Of a DNA stretch of 40,674 nucleotides, positions 35,901 through 40,674 are shown piece by piece (within the stretch, counting starts at the first letter, position 1; each line of letters begins with the position of its first letter). Under the pieces are notes generated by a model, which worked only from the letters and a program-made list of their open reading frames with translations, did no database searches and was not told where the DNA came from. This DNA is from Prosthecobacter sp. (GTDB lineage: Bacteria; Verrucomicrobiota; Verrucomicrobiia; Verrucomicrobiales; Verrucomicrobiaceae): NCBI RefSeq assembly GCF_029946185.1, contig NZ_JAQSEA010000137.1, positions 1 through 40,674 of the forward strand, given 5' to 3'. The position numbers and the translations under genes were made by a program.

Positions 35901-38900
35901 GTCAGGTTGCCTTTGAAGGTCAGGGAACCGACGTTGTTGCCAAAGTTGGTCCCCGGCATCAGGGTGGAACCGCTGTTGAAGACGTGATTGGTGCCGTCCA
36001 CGAAATTATTGACCAAGGTCCCCTGTGTACCGTTGATGACGCCGGAGCCGGACAGGCTGGCACCGTTGTTCACGGTGGTGGCTCCAAAACCGATGCTGTG
36101 AGTAGCCGTGGTCCCGACCTGCAGATTGCCGCCATTCACCGTGGTGGTGCCCGTGTAGGTATTGATGCCGGCAATCACCCAGTTGCCAGATCCTGACTTG
36201 ATCAGACTGGTCTTATTCACGCCGTTGTCCTTGATGAGGACAGAGAGACTGTTCGCACCTGTGTTGGCACCGGTAAGCGTGAGGGTCTTGGCACCCCCGC
36301 CGACAAAACCCATGTCTCCTGTGCCGCTCAGGTTCAATGCTCCCGCGCCTGAGGCATCAATCACCCCGCCTGCGGAACCGATACTGAAAAGACGGGAAGT
36401 CGAGACTGCGTTGCCGGTGTAGCGCAGCGTGCCGCCATTGATGACCAGATTGGTGGCCAGACTGGTGGAGGCCCCAATGCTGCTGTTTAAACCACCATTG
36501 GCCAGAACGCCGACCTGCAGCACACCACCCGTGATTGTCGTCACACCGGTGTAGGTGTTGGAATTCCCCACCTGCCAGGTGTTGGAACCTGCTTTAGTAA
36601 GCGCCGTCGTCTGACCGCTGCTGCCATTGGTAATGGAAGAAGCCAGAATATTGACGATGGCGGCATTACTGCTGCCAGTAAGAGTCAAAGTGCGACTGGT
36701 GCCGCTGGTGAAGGCCAGCGGAAAGCCGTTGGAGAAAATCAGAGCTCCAGTGCCTGATGCGTCCAAGGTAGCGCCATTGGTCCCGCCGATGGTGAACAGG
36801 CGGTCTGTGGTGGTGCCGCTTCCGGTATAGCGCAATGTGCCGCCGTCGATGATGAGATTGCCCGCCGCCTTGGTGGAAGCGCCGATGCCGCTGGCGATGC
36901 CGCCCAGCTTGATGTCGTCCGTGACCAAAACACCGCCGTTGATGGTGGTGACCCCGGTGTAGCCGTTGCCCGGAGCGGCGCTGAACACAAAGGTCTGCTC
37001 TGTCAAAGGAGCGGAGATGACGAAGCTGTTCGGTGCCTGGATGCTGGAAACGGTGTAGAGGCCGCTGGCATCAGGATTACCCTGCGCGTTCACCTTGGTG
37101 CCGACGCTCAAGCCGGAGGTGCTCACGCCAGTGAGGGTGATGCTGGCAGGGGGGGTGCTGATGACGACGCTGTTGCTGCCGGAATCAATGCTGGAGACGG
37201 TGTAAATGCCGTTCGGATCAGCGGTGCCGTTCCTGTCCACAACGGTACCGACTATCAGACCTGTGGTGTCTGGCACGGTAACGGTGAGGGTTTCACCGTT
37301 CCAGTTCACGGTCATCGTGTCGGAAGGAAGGATGCTGGTGACGGTGTAGGCGCCGCTGGGGTTGACCGTTCCATCGGCATTGGTCTTGGTGCTGTTGACC
37401 ACAAGGCCGGAGGTGTCCGCGCCATTGATGGTCAGGTTTTCGGAGGTCGGCACGACAGCCGCCTGGCTGAGCTGGAAGCTGTCAGGCCCCAGAATGGCGG
37501 AGATAAAAGTCCCGGGTGCAATGCCATTCCCGCTGACCAGCTGGTTGAGGATCAACCCTGCAGTGCTGGTCTGAGTGACAATGGTAGGAGCTGCACCTGT
37601 GATGACACCGGCGAGGCCCACCACGGCGTTATTGGGAGCGAGCACCCATGTGCCGCTGTCGGTCTTGGTCAAAGAAGTCCTGCCCGCGCCTGCTGAGGCG
37701 GAGTCACCGAGGGCCAGGACCAGTGTGTTGAGCCCGGTGTTGGTGCCGCCCAGAGTGAGGGTGCGTGCGCCTGCCCCACCGACGAAGGCCATGGCGCCGA
37801 CGTTGGTGAAGCTCAGTGCGCCCGTGTGGGTGCTGTCAACATAGGTGCCGGAGGCTTCGATCTTGTTACCTGCAGAACCGAGGCCGAGGGAGAAGAGCCG
37901 GGAAGTGCTGGCAGCCGTTCCAGAGGCGTTGGTGTAGCGCAGGGTTCCGCCACTGATGATGAGATTGGCTGCATCATCTCCGGAAAGGCCGATGCCGCTG
38001 GCAGTGCCGCCATTGGTCAAGGAGGTTACTCCCAGCACTCCGCCGGTGATGAGGGTAGGCCCGGAGTAGGTGTTGCTGGCGTTGTTGAGCAGCAGGGTGC
38101 CGGTGCCAGATTTGGTAAGGCTGAAGCCGAAGAGATCATCGCTCACCACGCCATTGACGGTCAGCGCGTTGGCCGAATTGATCGCCCAAGTCTGATTCGA
38201 GAGCATGCGCACGTTGCTGTTGATGGTATGTGCGCCGGTGCCAGCTTGGGTCGTGATGCCTGCGCCGATGATGGTCAGGGTGTTGTTGGAGATGGTGATG
38301 CTGCCCGTGGCACCGGAGCGGAAGGTGAGGCTGGCGATGGAGCGGTCGGTCCCCAGCGAGTTGGTGAAATTCCCTGCGCCCGAGTCGGTGTTAAAGTAAA
38401 CATTGGTGAATGCGCCGGGGATGCCGACGAGCTGAGTGGTACCAGCGGCGGTGGTAAACCAGTTGGCCGAGGTGTCCCAGGAGGCATTGGAGGCACCTTT
38501 CCAATAGGCATCCTGGAAGGTGGCAGCGGTGACGTTGAGCACGATTCTGTCTGCAAGCTGCTGCAGGGCGAGATTGTAACCGTTCGCCCCGAGGATGACG
38601 GCGTTGTTGAGGAGAGTCAGGTTCGTGGCGAAGCTCCCTCCGGAGATGGTCAGGCCACCCGAGAGGAAGGTGATAAGGTCATGCTGGCCGGTAGCCAGGA
38701 TGGAGGTGCCCGTTTGAGGCAGAATGGCTATGGTGGCTCCGCTTTGATTCAGGGTGACGCCGCGGGAGACGACAATGGTGTCCGTGCTGTTGGTCCCGCT
38801 GCCGATGTCAAAAAGCATGCGCACCTTGGGGTCATTCACATTGGTGGAGCCAATGGTGAGGCCGGAGCCGACAAACGAGGAACCCTGCACCAGATTGAAG

Positions 38901-40674
38901 GTGCCGGCCGAGTTGTTGTTGGCCATGGTGAAGGTCGAACCGGCATTGAGGTTCAGGCTGGCTCCGGCAGCGGCAATGCTCGTTGAGCCGGCGGAGTAGG
39001 CCCCCGAGGTCAGGACGGAGAAGGTGGCTCCATTGGCCACACTGATGGCGGTGTTGGCGAGAGAGCCTGCAGTGAGCGAGAGATTGCCCGCAGTGACGGT
39101 CGTGGCCCCGGTGTAAGTATTGGCAGCAGTAAGCGCCCAGGTGTTGGTGCCGTTTTTTGTCAGCGTGGTCAGTGCGCTGCCGTTGTTGGCGATGGTCATG
39201 CCAAAGACGTTGACGAGGGTGGAGTTCGCGGTGCCGGTGAGGGTCAGGCTGCGTACCTCGTTGGTGGTGCCATAGGCCAGCGCTCCCGAAGTGAATGTGA
39301 GCGCGCCGATGCCGGAGGCATCAATCGTCGCCCCGCCGGCCCCGATGGTCAGGGAACGGTTTGTTGTACTGGTTACGCCGGTGTACTTGAGGGTGCCGCC
39401 GTTGATCACAAGATTGCTCGCCAAGTTGCTGGCGGCACCGATGCCGCTGACGCCACCGCCGTTGCCCAGGGACTTCACACTGATGGTGCCGCCATTGATG
39501 GTGGTGATGCCTGCATAGTTGTTGAAGGAGCCGCTGAGCGTGAGCGTTCCCGTGCCTTCCTTGGTGAGGGCGAACAAGCTCGTCGTGACCGACGTCAAAA
39601 CACCGGAGAATTCCGTGGACGTGTTGTCCCGGCCAACGGTCAGGGTGGAGATGAGATTGGTGCCACCGGTCAGGAAATGATGCGAGTTGATGACGACGCC
39701 AGCGCCAGCGAGAGAGCCGATGGTTTCGCTGCGACCAGCCATGTCGAGCATGGCACCTGCGGCGATGGTGACAGCGGAATTGTCCGGGATGACGAGGTCG
39801 TTGGTGCCTGCAGCGTAGGTGCCCAGCACAAGGACACCGCCATTGATGACGGTGGAGCCCGTCCAGTCGTTGCCGCTGTTGGCCAGCACCAGAACGCCGG
39901 CCCCGTCTTTGACGAGCCCGACGCTGCCCGCGCCACTGGTGACCTTGCCGCTGATGTAGCCGGTGGCAAACGGACTGGACACTGTGATGGTGCGCGTGGC
40001 ATTGCCGAGATTCACACCGCCGGTCAAGGTCAGGTCATAAGCGGCGGCCCAGGAGGGGCTGTCACCGCCGAAGGTGAAATTACCCACCAGATTGACGTTA
40101 TTGCCAACGACGGTAGCCACACGCAGGGAGTTGTTGGCGTTGGTGCTGTACTCCACGTGCGACATTGTAAAGGTCGTAGCGGCGAGGCCGGTGATGAAGG
40201 TACCCGCCTTGATGCCGCTGCCTGAGACCCCCTGGCCGAGAGTCAGGCCGAGACTGCTGGGAGTGCTGCCGGTGTTGACGGTGACGGTGGCGCTGAGGTT
40301 GGTCGTAGTCGCGGCAAAACCAAGCCGGTTGCTGGCCTGAATGACCGGACTGCTGGCCGGATCGGTGCCACCGATGGTGAGGATGCCGGTACCGATCACC
40401 CCGCTCGTCAGCGCACCCGGAGCGCCGGTGGTGTTGAGGCCAAAAATGAGCGTGCCTTCTTTGAGATTGAATCCGCCGGAGTAGGTGCTGTTGCCGAAGA
40501 GGGCCAGGGAGCCGCTGCCAACCTTGTTGATGGCACCGCCGGTGGTGGTCATGGCAGTCGTGATGACGAGACCGACGGGGGAAAGGCCGGAGACGTTGAT
40601 GACGGGGGCGGCGGCGGTGAATGTCAGCAGCGAGTTGGCAGCGCTGTTGGTGGCGGCGGCAATCAGGGGTGTGG
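23981..40674 (-). CDS. Giant autotransporter-type beta-strand-repeat surface protein with PEP-CTERM signal; 5' end outside window
   Basis: The minus strand is open without a stop from the window edge to TGA 23981, at least 5,563 residues; the methionine coded at 40552 is internal. At least 18 copies of the autotransporter-associated beta-strand repeat are visible, for example NTYTGATTVTAGN, NTYTGVTTITGGVLQV, NSYSGPTVINGG and NTYTGKTYLNEGVLQI, usually just after a K-x-G-x-G-T-x-x-L strand. Between them lie copies of a second module of the form VGxxVxGxGIPxGTxVxxI. The composition is Gly, Thr, Ser, Asn and Leu with almost no Cys, as in long beta-solenoids. The C terminus has a pre-sorting domain (SWKLIDWGNLTP, LPSLSGGRFWDLSNLYSTGV) and VPEPGRLLLLLLGVLALGWRRRRKLAL-like PEP-CTERM tail. 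There is no outer-membrane barrel. It is probably an exported adhesin or matrix protein anchored or released through an exosortase; the function is inferred. The pseudopilin-like cassette follows it. Confidence 0.93.
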   Translation of the reverse strand, partial: TPLIAAATNSAANSLLTFTAAAPVINVSGLSPVGLVITTAMTTTGGAINKVGSGSLALFGNSTYSGGFNLKEGTLIFGLNTTGAPGALTSGVIGTGILTIGGTDPASSPVIQASNRLGFAATTTNLSATVTVNTGSTPSSLGLTLGQGVSGSGIKAGTFITGLAATTFTMSHVEYSTNANNSLRVATVVGNNVNLVGNFTFGGDSPSWAAAYDLTLTGGVNLGNATRTITVSSPFATGYISGKVTSGAGSVGLVKDGAGVLVLANSGNDWTGSTVINGGVLVLGTYAAGTNDLVIPDNSAVTIAAGAMLDMAGRSETIGSLAGAGVVINSHHFLTGGTNLISTLTVGRDNTSTEFSGVLTSVTTSLFALTKEGTGTLTLSGSFNNYAGITTINGGTISVKSLGNGGGVSGIGAASNLASNLVINGGTLKYTGVTSTTNRSLTIGAGGATIDASGIGALTFTSGALAYGTTNEVRSLTLTGTANSTLVNVFGMTIANNGSALTTLTKNGTNTWALTAANTYTGATTVTAGNLSLTAGSLANTAISVANGATFSVLTSGAYSAGSTSIAAAGASLNLNAGSTFTMANNNSAGTFNLVQGSSFVGSGLTIGSTNVNDPKVRMLFDIGSGTNSTDTIVVSRGVTLNQSGATIAILPQTGTSILATGQHDLITFLSGGLTISGGSFATNLTLLNNAVILGANGYNLALQQLADRIVLNVTAATFQDAYWKGASNASWDTSANWFTTAAGTTQLVGIPGAFTNVYFNTDSGAGNFTNSLGTDRSIASLTFRSGATGSITISNNTLTIIGAGITTQAGTGAHTINSNVRMLSNQTWAINSANALTVNGVVSDDLFGFSLTKSGTGTLLLNNASNTYSGPTLITGGVLGVTSLTNGGTASGIGLSGDDAANLIISGGTLRYTNASGTAASTSRLFSLGLGSAGNKIEASGTYVDSTHTGALSFTNVGAMAFVGGAGARTLTLGGTNTGLNTLVLALGDSASAGAGRTSLTKTDSGTWVLAPNNAVVGLAGVITGAAPTIVTQTSTAGLILNQLVSGNGIAPGTFISAILGPDSFQLSQAAVVPTSENLTINGADTSGLVVNSTKTNADGTVNPSGAYTVTSILPSDTMTVNWNGETLTVTVPDTTGLIVGTVVDRNGTADPNGIYTVSSIDSGSNSVVISTPPASITLTGVSTSGLSVGTKVNAQGNPDASGLYTVSSIQAPNSFVISAPLTEQTFVFSAAPGNGYTGVTTINGGVLVTDDIKLGGIASGIGASTKAAGNLIIDGGTLRYTGSGTTTDRLFTIGGTNGATLDASGTGALIFSNGFPLAFTSGTSRTLTLTGSSNAAIVNILASSITNGSSGQTTALTKAGSNTWQVGNSNTYTGVTTITGGVLQVGVLANGGLNSSIGASTSLATNLVINGGTLRYTGNAVSTSRLFSIGSAGGVIDASGAGALNLSGTGDMGFVGGGAKTLTLTGANTGANSLSVLIKDNGVNKTSLIKSGSGNWVIAGINTYTGTTTVNGGNLQVGTTATHSIGFGATTVNNGASLSGSGVINGTQGTLVNNFVDGTNHVFNSGSTLMPGTNFGNNVGSLTFKGNLTLQTGSTANFQIANATLNGGLGLTSALLTGNYDTLGGYRDLNYATWDAAAIGTGRTDFITVNGMLTLNQVSFVVQDLNNYLTLATTSGKAQSGDIFNLGNWVGLNALSTFNVGENYRTGGSGGGDLFLPTLGGGLVYDVSLFNLYGIILTITRPGTIPVLMNNFNLDRSTSWNSVAAWLPATVPNSIGSIVNLTTNIGTAVNLHATITLDGSKTVGVLVLGDQNNTNRFEIAQGSGGSLIFNNGDYGKALLSKVQSNSTGAGVDVISAPIQLASNLRINSNAGGAAARLDISGSISQTPGSTFGLDIMGAGRVTLSGQTANTYTGLTTVFSRGFGDATNPQLVLAKTITSMNTTTLSSVQVSTSTTTNGSTTVNLTGGANTNNFYIGMVITGNPNIQAGSVITQINSSTQFVIDKPATLTDATGTATTYDVRQLVNVTNTTGFYAGMVINGNSSIPNGTVVLAVKNGTQLVLSNASTATTTTATNYGTYVANGTILGDLKLGNVSMGGLGSTLVHLGADEQIADTALIRFDAGFGGDSPSNNGNNAYWKLMGFNETVRGLSDFTAAGVIENTEGENQSANSTLTLNTSGVSYYNGYIRDRANNTGTGVLNLVVSGNGTQVLALGNISYSGTTTINSGATLVLESTTSFGNGTSGGTIGAQTITNNGTLGMRITNGGTWSFGRAISGTGALVRDGGTGTLNFNTVGATFGGGIKVLEGGITNFTSSTTVTGGGFYISGAQNYTVVNWNGAINVQAGGLTIFGNGNNVTSAGVLSVLSGSTVTGAVNLLGGDLRIEGSGSLSGVTSVLISGSGALADGTTFQGLRIRNTSATAVNRINDTATITMNGGQLTLQGVGSGSENFFETLGTLSFAGGSNRIVSERSNAASNLLTFASLGTRAAGSTAIFNSTRSGADTGGVIAFTSAPTLTNGIIGGWAIRSTITSGVQAYEWATIGTQTVNGASVNAVVGLTSYTLANATNSINSWSSTQNVKVSVSQTPTTFGSRTINSLNIQSTSGLTININPISSTTQSTLTINSGGILSHGTTHTITGGRITAGTYTGSLNPYELIFQLPVNQLNVLSAIVNNGGNAVSVVKSGAGTLVLNPTVTASTLSINPNTTSVTLATGSFNTDISIGSTVTGTGIPLGTTVVGLVSNNQVILSQKPTTAVNTTLTFGVLNTYTGKTYLNEGVLQIARESDLGANPLTYQADQLTLNGGTLRASTNLVFDDANRGITVGTADGFIRVATNSTLTLSAANSITATLGSLIFAPDASSLGVLLISGNNNLSGGLETIGTQTLDVGTLASTFVTGGTTLTVTTTAGLEVGATVTGDGIPVGTVITSIVDGTTIEISQFAVANGTNQNLAYSGFNAVKLTGDNTIGFIRMLGSTIALLGNNTLTSDILLTSGLLRLGGSNQFNGTLTANGGEVRFESNTGLVSSTGGYNVYTDGTFNLNGFSTTVAKVTGSGTITNNGTSPSTLVVNASDSFTFSGVISDGSVTYGVMSLTKSGNGILTLGSGNSYSGPTVINGGGIRVSQLGFGGQNSSIGNASMDAANLVFNGGSLRFFNNSATFTDRSFTLGVGDSAGAIIADGTLIGATLNIGFNDQSPAVAFIGTGSRTLTLGGANRGENNFSLALGDGTGGATSLNKIGNGTWVLGSKSTYTGETMVNAGILAATIDRAFGASGGAGIIIAGGTNASNLIGNQNATLDLRNVNYATVQTIYLAGGTLATTTGSSSWAGSVFVNANSTILVQQGSSLNIKGTFGGGSTVSQIGSGTLILSGQADLTTRNSLPSYNVTNHTVQAGTLRLDYNNNNSSKLSDTGALVLGGSRFGGTLELTGGSHVEIVSGVSLSAGANRVSRLDGGSILRMNGISRGAGATISFSANDIASTDTNNTVGILGAWATVGSSDWARKSSFNEALVDTRTTTSGDLLIRAYSDYTDNVVNNDWTLSTTTGNMNFIANTTQTGRTANTMRFNSPLSGGAVSTLTLNGSNTLQGGAILVTPNMGGNSALINGTGKLTTGRVGTTVNDLLIIQNNTNAPLEISASIINNTASRDDRSGTLVSASNLVRNIDSADLAVGMLVTGSGILAGTTITGLSSVATVSVQSASGTNVVVSGALPTNLYLGATLLGRKVTGISGQNITLDGVVNETISGITTREFQTNTITLSVAPTSSATGTLQFNQDRAGTTAAGSTTVTGLNGTHGTSGLYVGMQVSGAGIVDGTIITAIGTNSTITLNNAAVAAGTGTLNFTQVTGLDKSGLGNLILSGMNLYTGVTILNAGVTTIQSLGVEGYNANTAMITNLTSLGRTATLTDTSGLTIGTTVSGAGIPSGVTITAINNQTTVTLSNGALLTTNSSLSYDSSTVVAKAGAISATTTVNSATVTVASGTAGLSVGQTVTGAAIPTGGGTVVILSIVNGTQITIGVINGGGNAATLASATGTANLTFGNPGLFTGTRGTNTQSGTLITVGSTLGMTVGQTLAGNGIPAGSTIVRILDQNTIEISNPVTTTGQNNLTFGASTSIGATLLATTANGSVTVLVPTTANLSVGELISGPGIPLGATVTKIINGTTIEISLAAISTGSNNLVFAGPASSLGASRNALANLVFNGGTLQFNGSSASTDRGFTINQTAILDVGNAYTVLTMGGNFTTPGNQDSYGIVKIGSGTLALLGTSFGGYGIDSLVVSDGTLKLSPAFNDQYIRNDVGSLTMAGGTLEIQSISGRTTTQNIIGTLNITEGSSVIRVTGTTGSGTFLNLQDINTPSPINYEKGGTVLFEVNGGALAAQITLSGRALVDVGVVIPRALFSINNPNNPGVNNFAIVDSATNILTGSDIKGSHTFKSNPANWLATDHISDGALLEESFSGSTVSSASVNTILLTNNATSVAGDFSDSATLVTRVPGAERLQVGQLIRGFGIADGTYITAIDLTNPNNSTITLSQATTASGNAENLYAFDNASVTGTTSIGSSTITNINDPRLQLGMAIGGPGIPSGSYITNINTVARTVTFTNPNGLTSTVAGADVALYSENLATLPVALNSSIINITDILTLTSGAILQATHAGTHQNSIVGGILTSGLANTDTTTADLIIYNWNPLTAFTISSAIANNTAAGLLVNLVLSGNGTTALSGSNTYTGTTYLQGGVMRLDSVDALPSNSHLRIDGGVVGLNSGDFTRSIGTGNTQVDWTSSGGFAAYTTDRTVNLGGSGATLVWGLNGFVPDNDSLILGAQDADSTVIFANGIDLGRKSRLVEVISGHGSVYSSPGVLAPDATINGVLSGSDGRLIKGGNGVLSLAANNTYAGGTSLAEGTLIAQQNGSLGTGAVEVGTTTDTRSPGMALTLVFNGDMLSNAVTFGNANSEGISVLETKATTTMVTAALEIDRAVGRNVFLSDNAGSTVTYEGAISGQGGITVIGGGTVVLAGANTYGSQTGGSGAAITGGTVVRAGTLVLQNTSSLGQTTTLELGDSTFTPASTGLALTADYATNGASLLGVENEFSTTASNISGLGGAFLATGGGIRNANSLNSGTGAFYNVSRVIDGVTFSTADIGRTIILVKDEVDHPERNGLYVITQINDDLTMNLARIDGVNNNVPGTSNAVLAFNNSTNMVYGARVSVSSGSSAGRNYFMAAPSVTTVNGVGTDPIHWLQDTTNPDVRLQIDNAAITTITQNIDVNYNGIGAATIASANAVEFTGNVTLQDLLVGAVDTKDLYIESTTANSATGMTFSGTISETNGAQDKLNVVKTGSGVATFSGNNTYHGDTYVFDGTLLVNNSAGSGTGSGNVIVSPTVGSATLGGTGTIAPGIGNGLTVYGNLMVGGIDQTAASQLTVALNSTGDGQSFATLYAGSTLQLNLFLNEGSNTTTEADRLVFKDVGSAASLITIDRAILSVGIGQGSTLDSAAFNVGDSWKLIDWGNLTPTGTFYSANGNELTGTDFMDLPSLSGGRFWDLSNLYSTGVIVVAVPEPGRLLLLLLGVLALGWRRRRKLAL
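23984..24064 (-). other. PEP-CTERM sorting signal
   Basis: The last 27 residues of the giant protein read VPEP, a hydrophobic helix GRLLLLLLGVLALGW and an Arg/Lys cluster RRRRK. This is the three-part signal recognised by exosortase enzymes of Gram-negative bacteria. No exosortase gene is in this window. Confidence 0.9.
25000..25330 (-). other. Non-solenoid insert near the C terminus of the giant protein
   Basis: This part encodes STADIGRTIILVKDEVDHPE, RNGLYVITQINDDLTMNLAR and ARVSVSSGSSAGRNYFMAAP followed by VGTDPIHWLQDT. It breaks the beta-strand-repeat pattern. The 'SAGxxY...GTDPIxW' run resembles a small domain often met in phage tail fibres and in other verrucomicrobial surface proteins. 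Assignment is from pattern memory only. Confidence 0.5.
28150..29010 (-). repeat. Four tandem copies of the VGxxVxGxGIPxGT module in the giant gene
   Basis: In order the copies read LTIGTTVSGAGIPSGVTITA, LSVGQTVTGAAIPTGGGTVV, MTVGQTLAGNGIPAGSTIVR and LSVGELISGPGIPLGATVTK, each followed by an I-x-x-x-T-x-I-x-(L/I)-S strand and a closing strand like NNLTFG. Spacing is about 60 to 80 residues. Single or paired copies occur elsewhere in the gene (about 26860-27260, 29160-29400, 29540-29720, 31830-32010, 32390-32580, 34440-34840, 37430-37590, 40110-40310). Confidence 0.75.
36130..36945 (-). repeat. Two tandem copies of a ~130-residue super-repeat
   Basis: Each copy has the order GGxxSxIGASxxxAxNLxIxG, GTLRYTG, (D/S)RLFxIG, (L/I)DASGxGAL, xFxxGxxxTLTLTG, LxKxGSxxW and ends in a NTYTGxTTxxGG beta-strand repeat. 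More diverged copies of the same super-repeat lie near 39080-39480, 37620-38060, 30910-31325 and, incomplete, 27890-28160. It shows how the gene grew by duplication of a composite unit. Confidence 0.7.
36975..37425 (-). repeat. Three tandem copies of a GxYTVxSI module
   Basis: The copies contain NADGTVNPSGAYTVTSI, RNGTADPNGIYTVSSI and AQGNPDASGLYTVSSI, each followed by a strand of the form SxxVIS or the like, and each preceded by TSGLxVGT. Spacing is about 45 to 50 residues. This is a third, local repeat type inside the giant gene, perhaps derived from the VGxxVxGxGIP module. Confidence 0.65.

Noticed and set aside
24000-40600. Repeated short motifs in the giant gene as a CRISPR array or satellite
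   Set aside because: The repetition is at protein level with diverged bases and keeps one long open frame, so it is coding repeat and not array structure.
1-40674. Signs of prophage, insertion sequence or tRNA-linked island
   Set aside because: I found no transposase, integrase, phage structural operon or tRNA gene in either strand; the single tail-fibre-like segment is part of the giant surface protein.

Overview
The window looks like a chromosome segment of a member of the Verrucomicrobiota, probably near Verrucomicrobium/Prosthecobacter. This rests on content and not on an rRNA marker: a four-gene 'Verru_Chthon cassette', a giant autotransporter-type beta-strand-repeat protein ending in a PEP-CTERM signal, secreted carbohydrate-active proteins, and a GC-rich genome with few clear Shine-Dalgarno sites. 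Almost every gene is on the minus strand; the only plus-strand genes are two regulators (about 4.44 and 9.37 kb). I see no tRNA, rRNA, insertion sequence, prophage or CRISPR array.

Layout from left to right. (1) 1-719: 5' part of a Tat-exported glycosyl-hydrolase-like protein, followed by a 463-base non-coding stretch rich in hairpins. (2) 1183-4725: three oxidoreductases (aldo/keto reductase, luciferase-like flavin monooxygenase, Old Yellow Enzyme) on the minus strand, divergent from a cysteine-containing ArsR-type regulator across a palindromic spacer. This resembles an electrophile or quinone stress module. (3) 4732-10430: RraA-like protein, exported beta-helix protein, exported sialidase, a sialidase remnant and an exported glycerophosphodiester phosphodiesterase, divergent from a GntR/LacI hybrid regulator across a perfect 7+7 palindrome. 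This looks like a glycan/phosphodiester scavenging operon. (4) 10665-16171: housekeeping genes guaB, guaA, tmk and a DNA polymerase III delta-prime gene, with an unrelated exported protein gene between the last two. (5) 16254-23850: the Verru_Chthon cassette A-B-C-D, whose members carry pseudopilin-type N termini and resemble the minor pseudopilins K, I, J and H. It is preceded by a near-consensus sigma-70 promoter and a strong ribosome binding site. (6) 23981-40674 and beyond: one open frame of more than 5,560 codons for a secreted repeat protein.

The most interesting part is the right half. The giant protein is a mosaic of at least three passenger-like units, including an internal copy of the domain that normally precedes the sorting signal. 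Two unrelated repeat families are interleaved in it, and it has no outer-membrane barrel of its own. The pseudopilin-like cassette follows it directly on the same strand, which makes a dedicated export or surface-assembly partnership worth testing. Elsewhere the notable signals are a decayed sialidase paralogue used as leader for the phosphodiesterase gene, an ATG-TAG at the expected start of the ArsR gene, and two clean operator-like palindromes.
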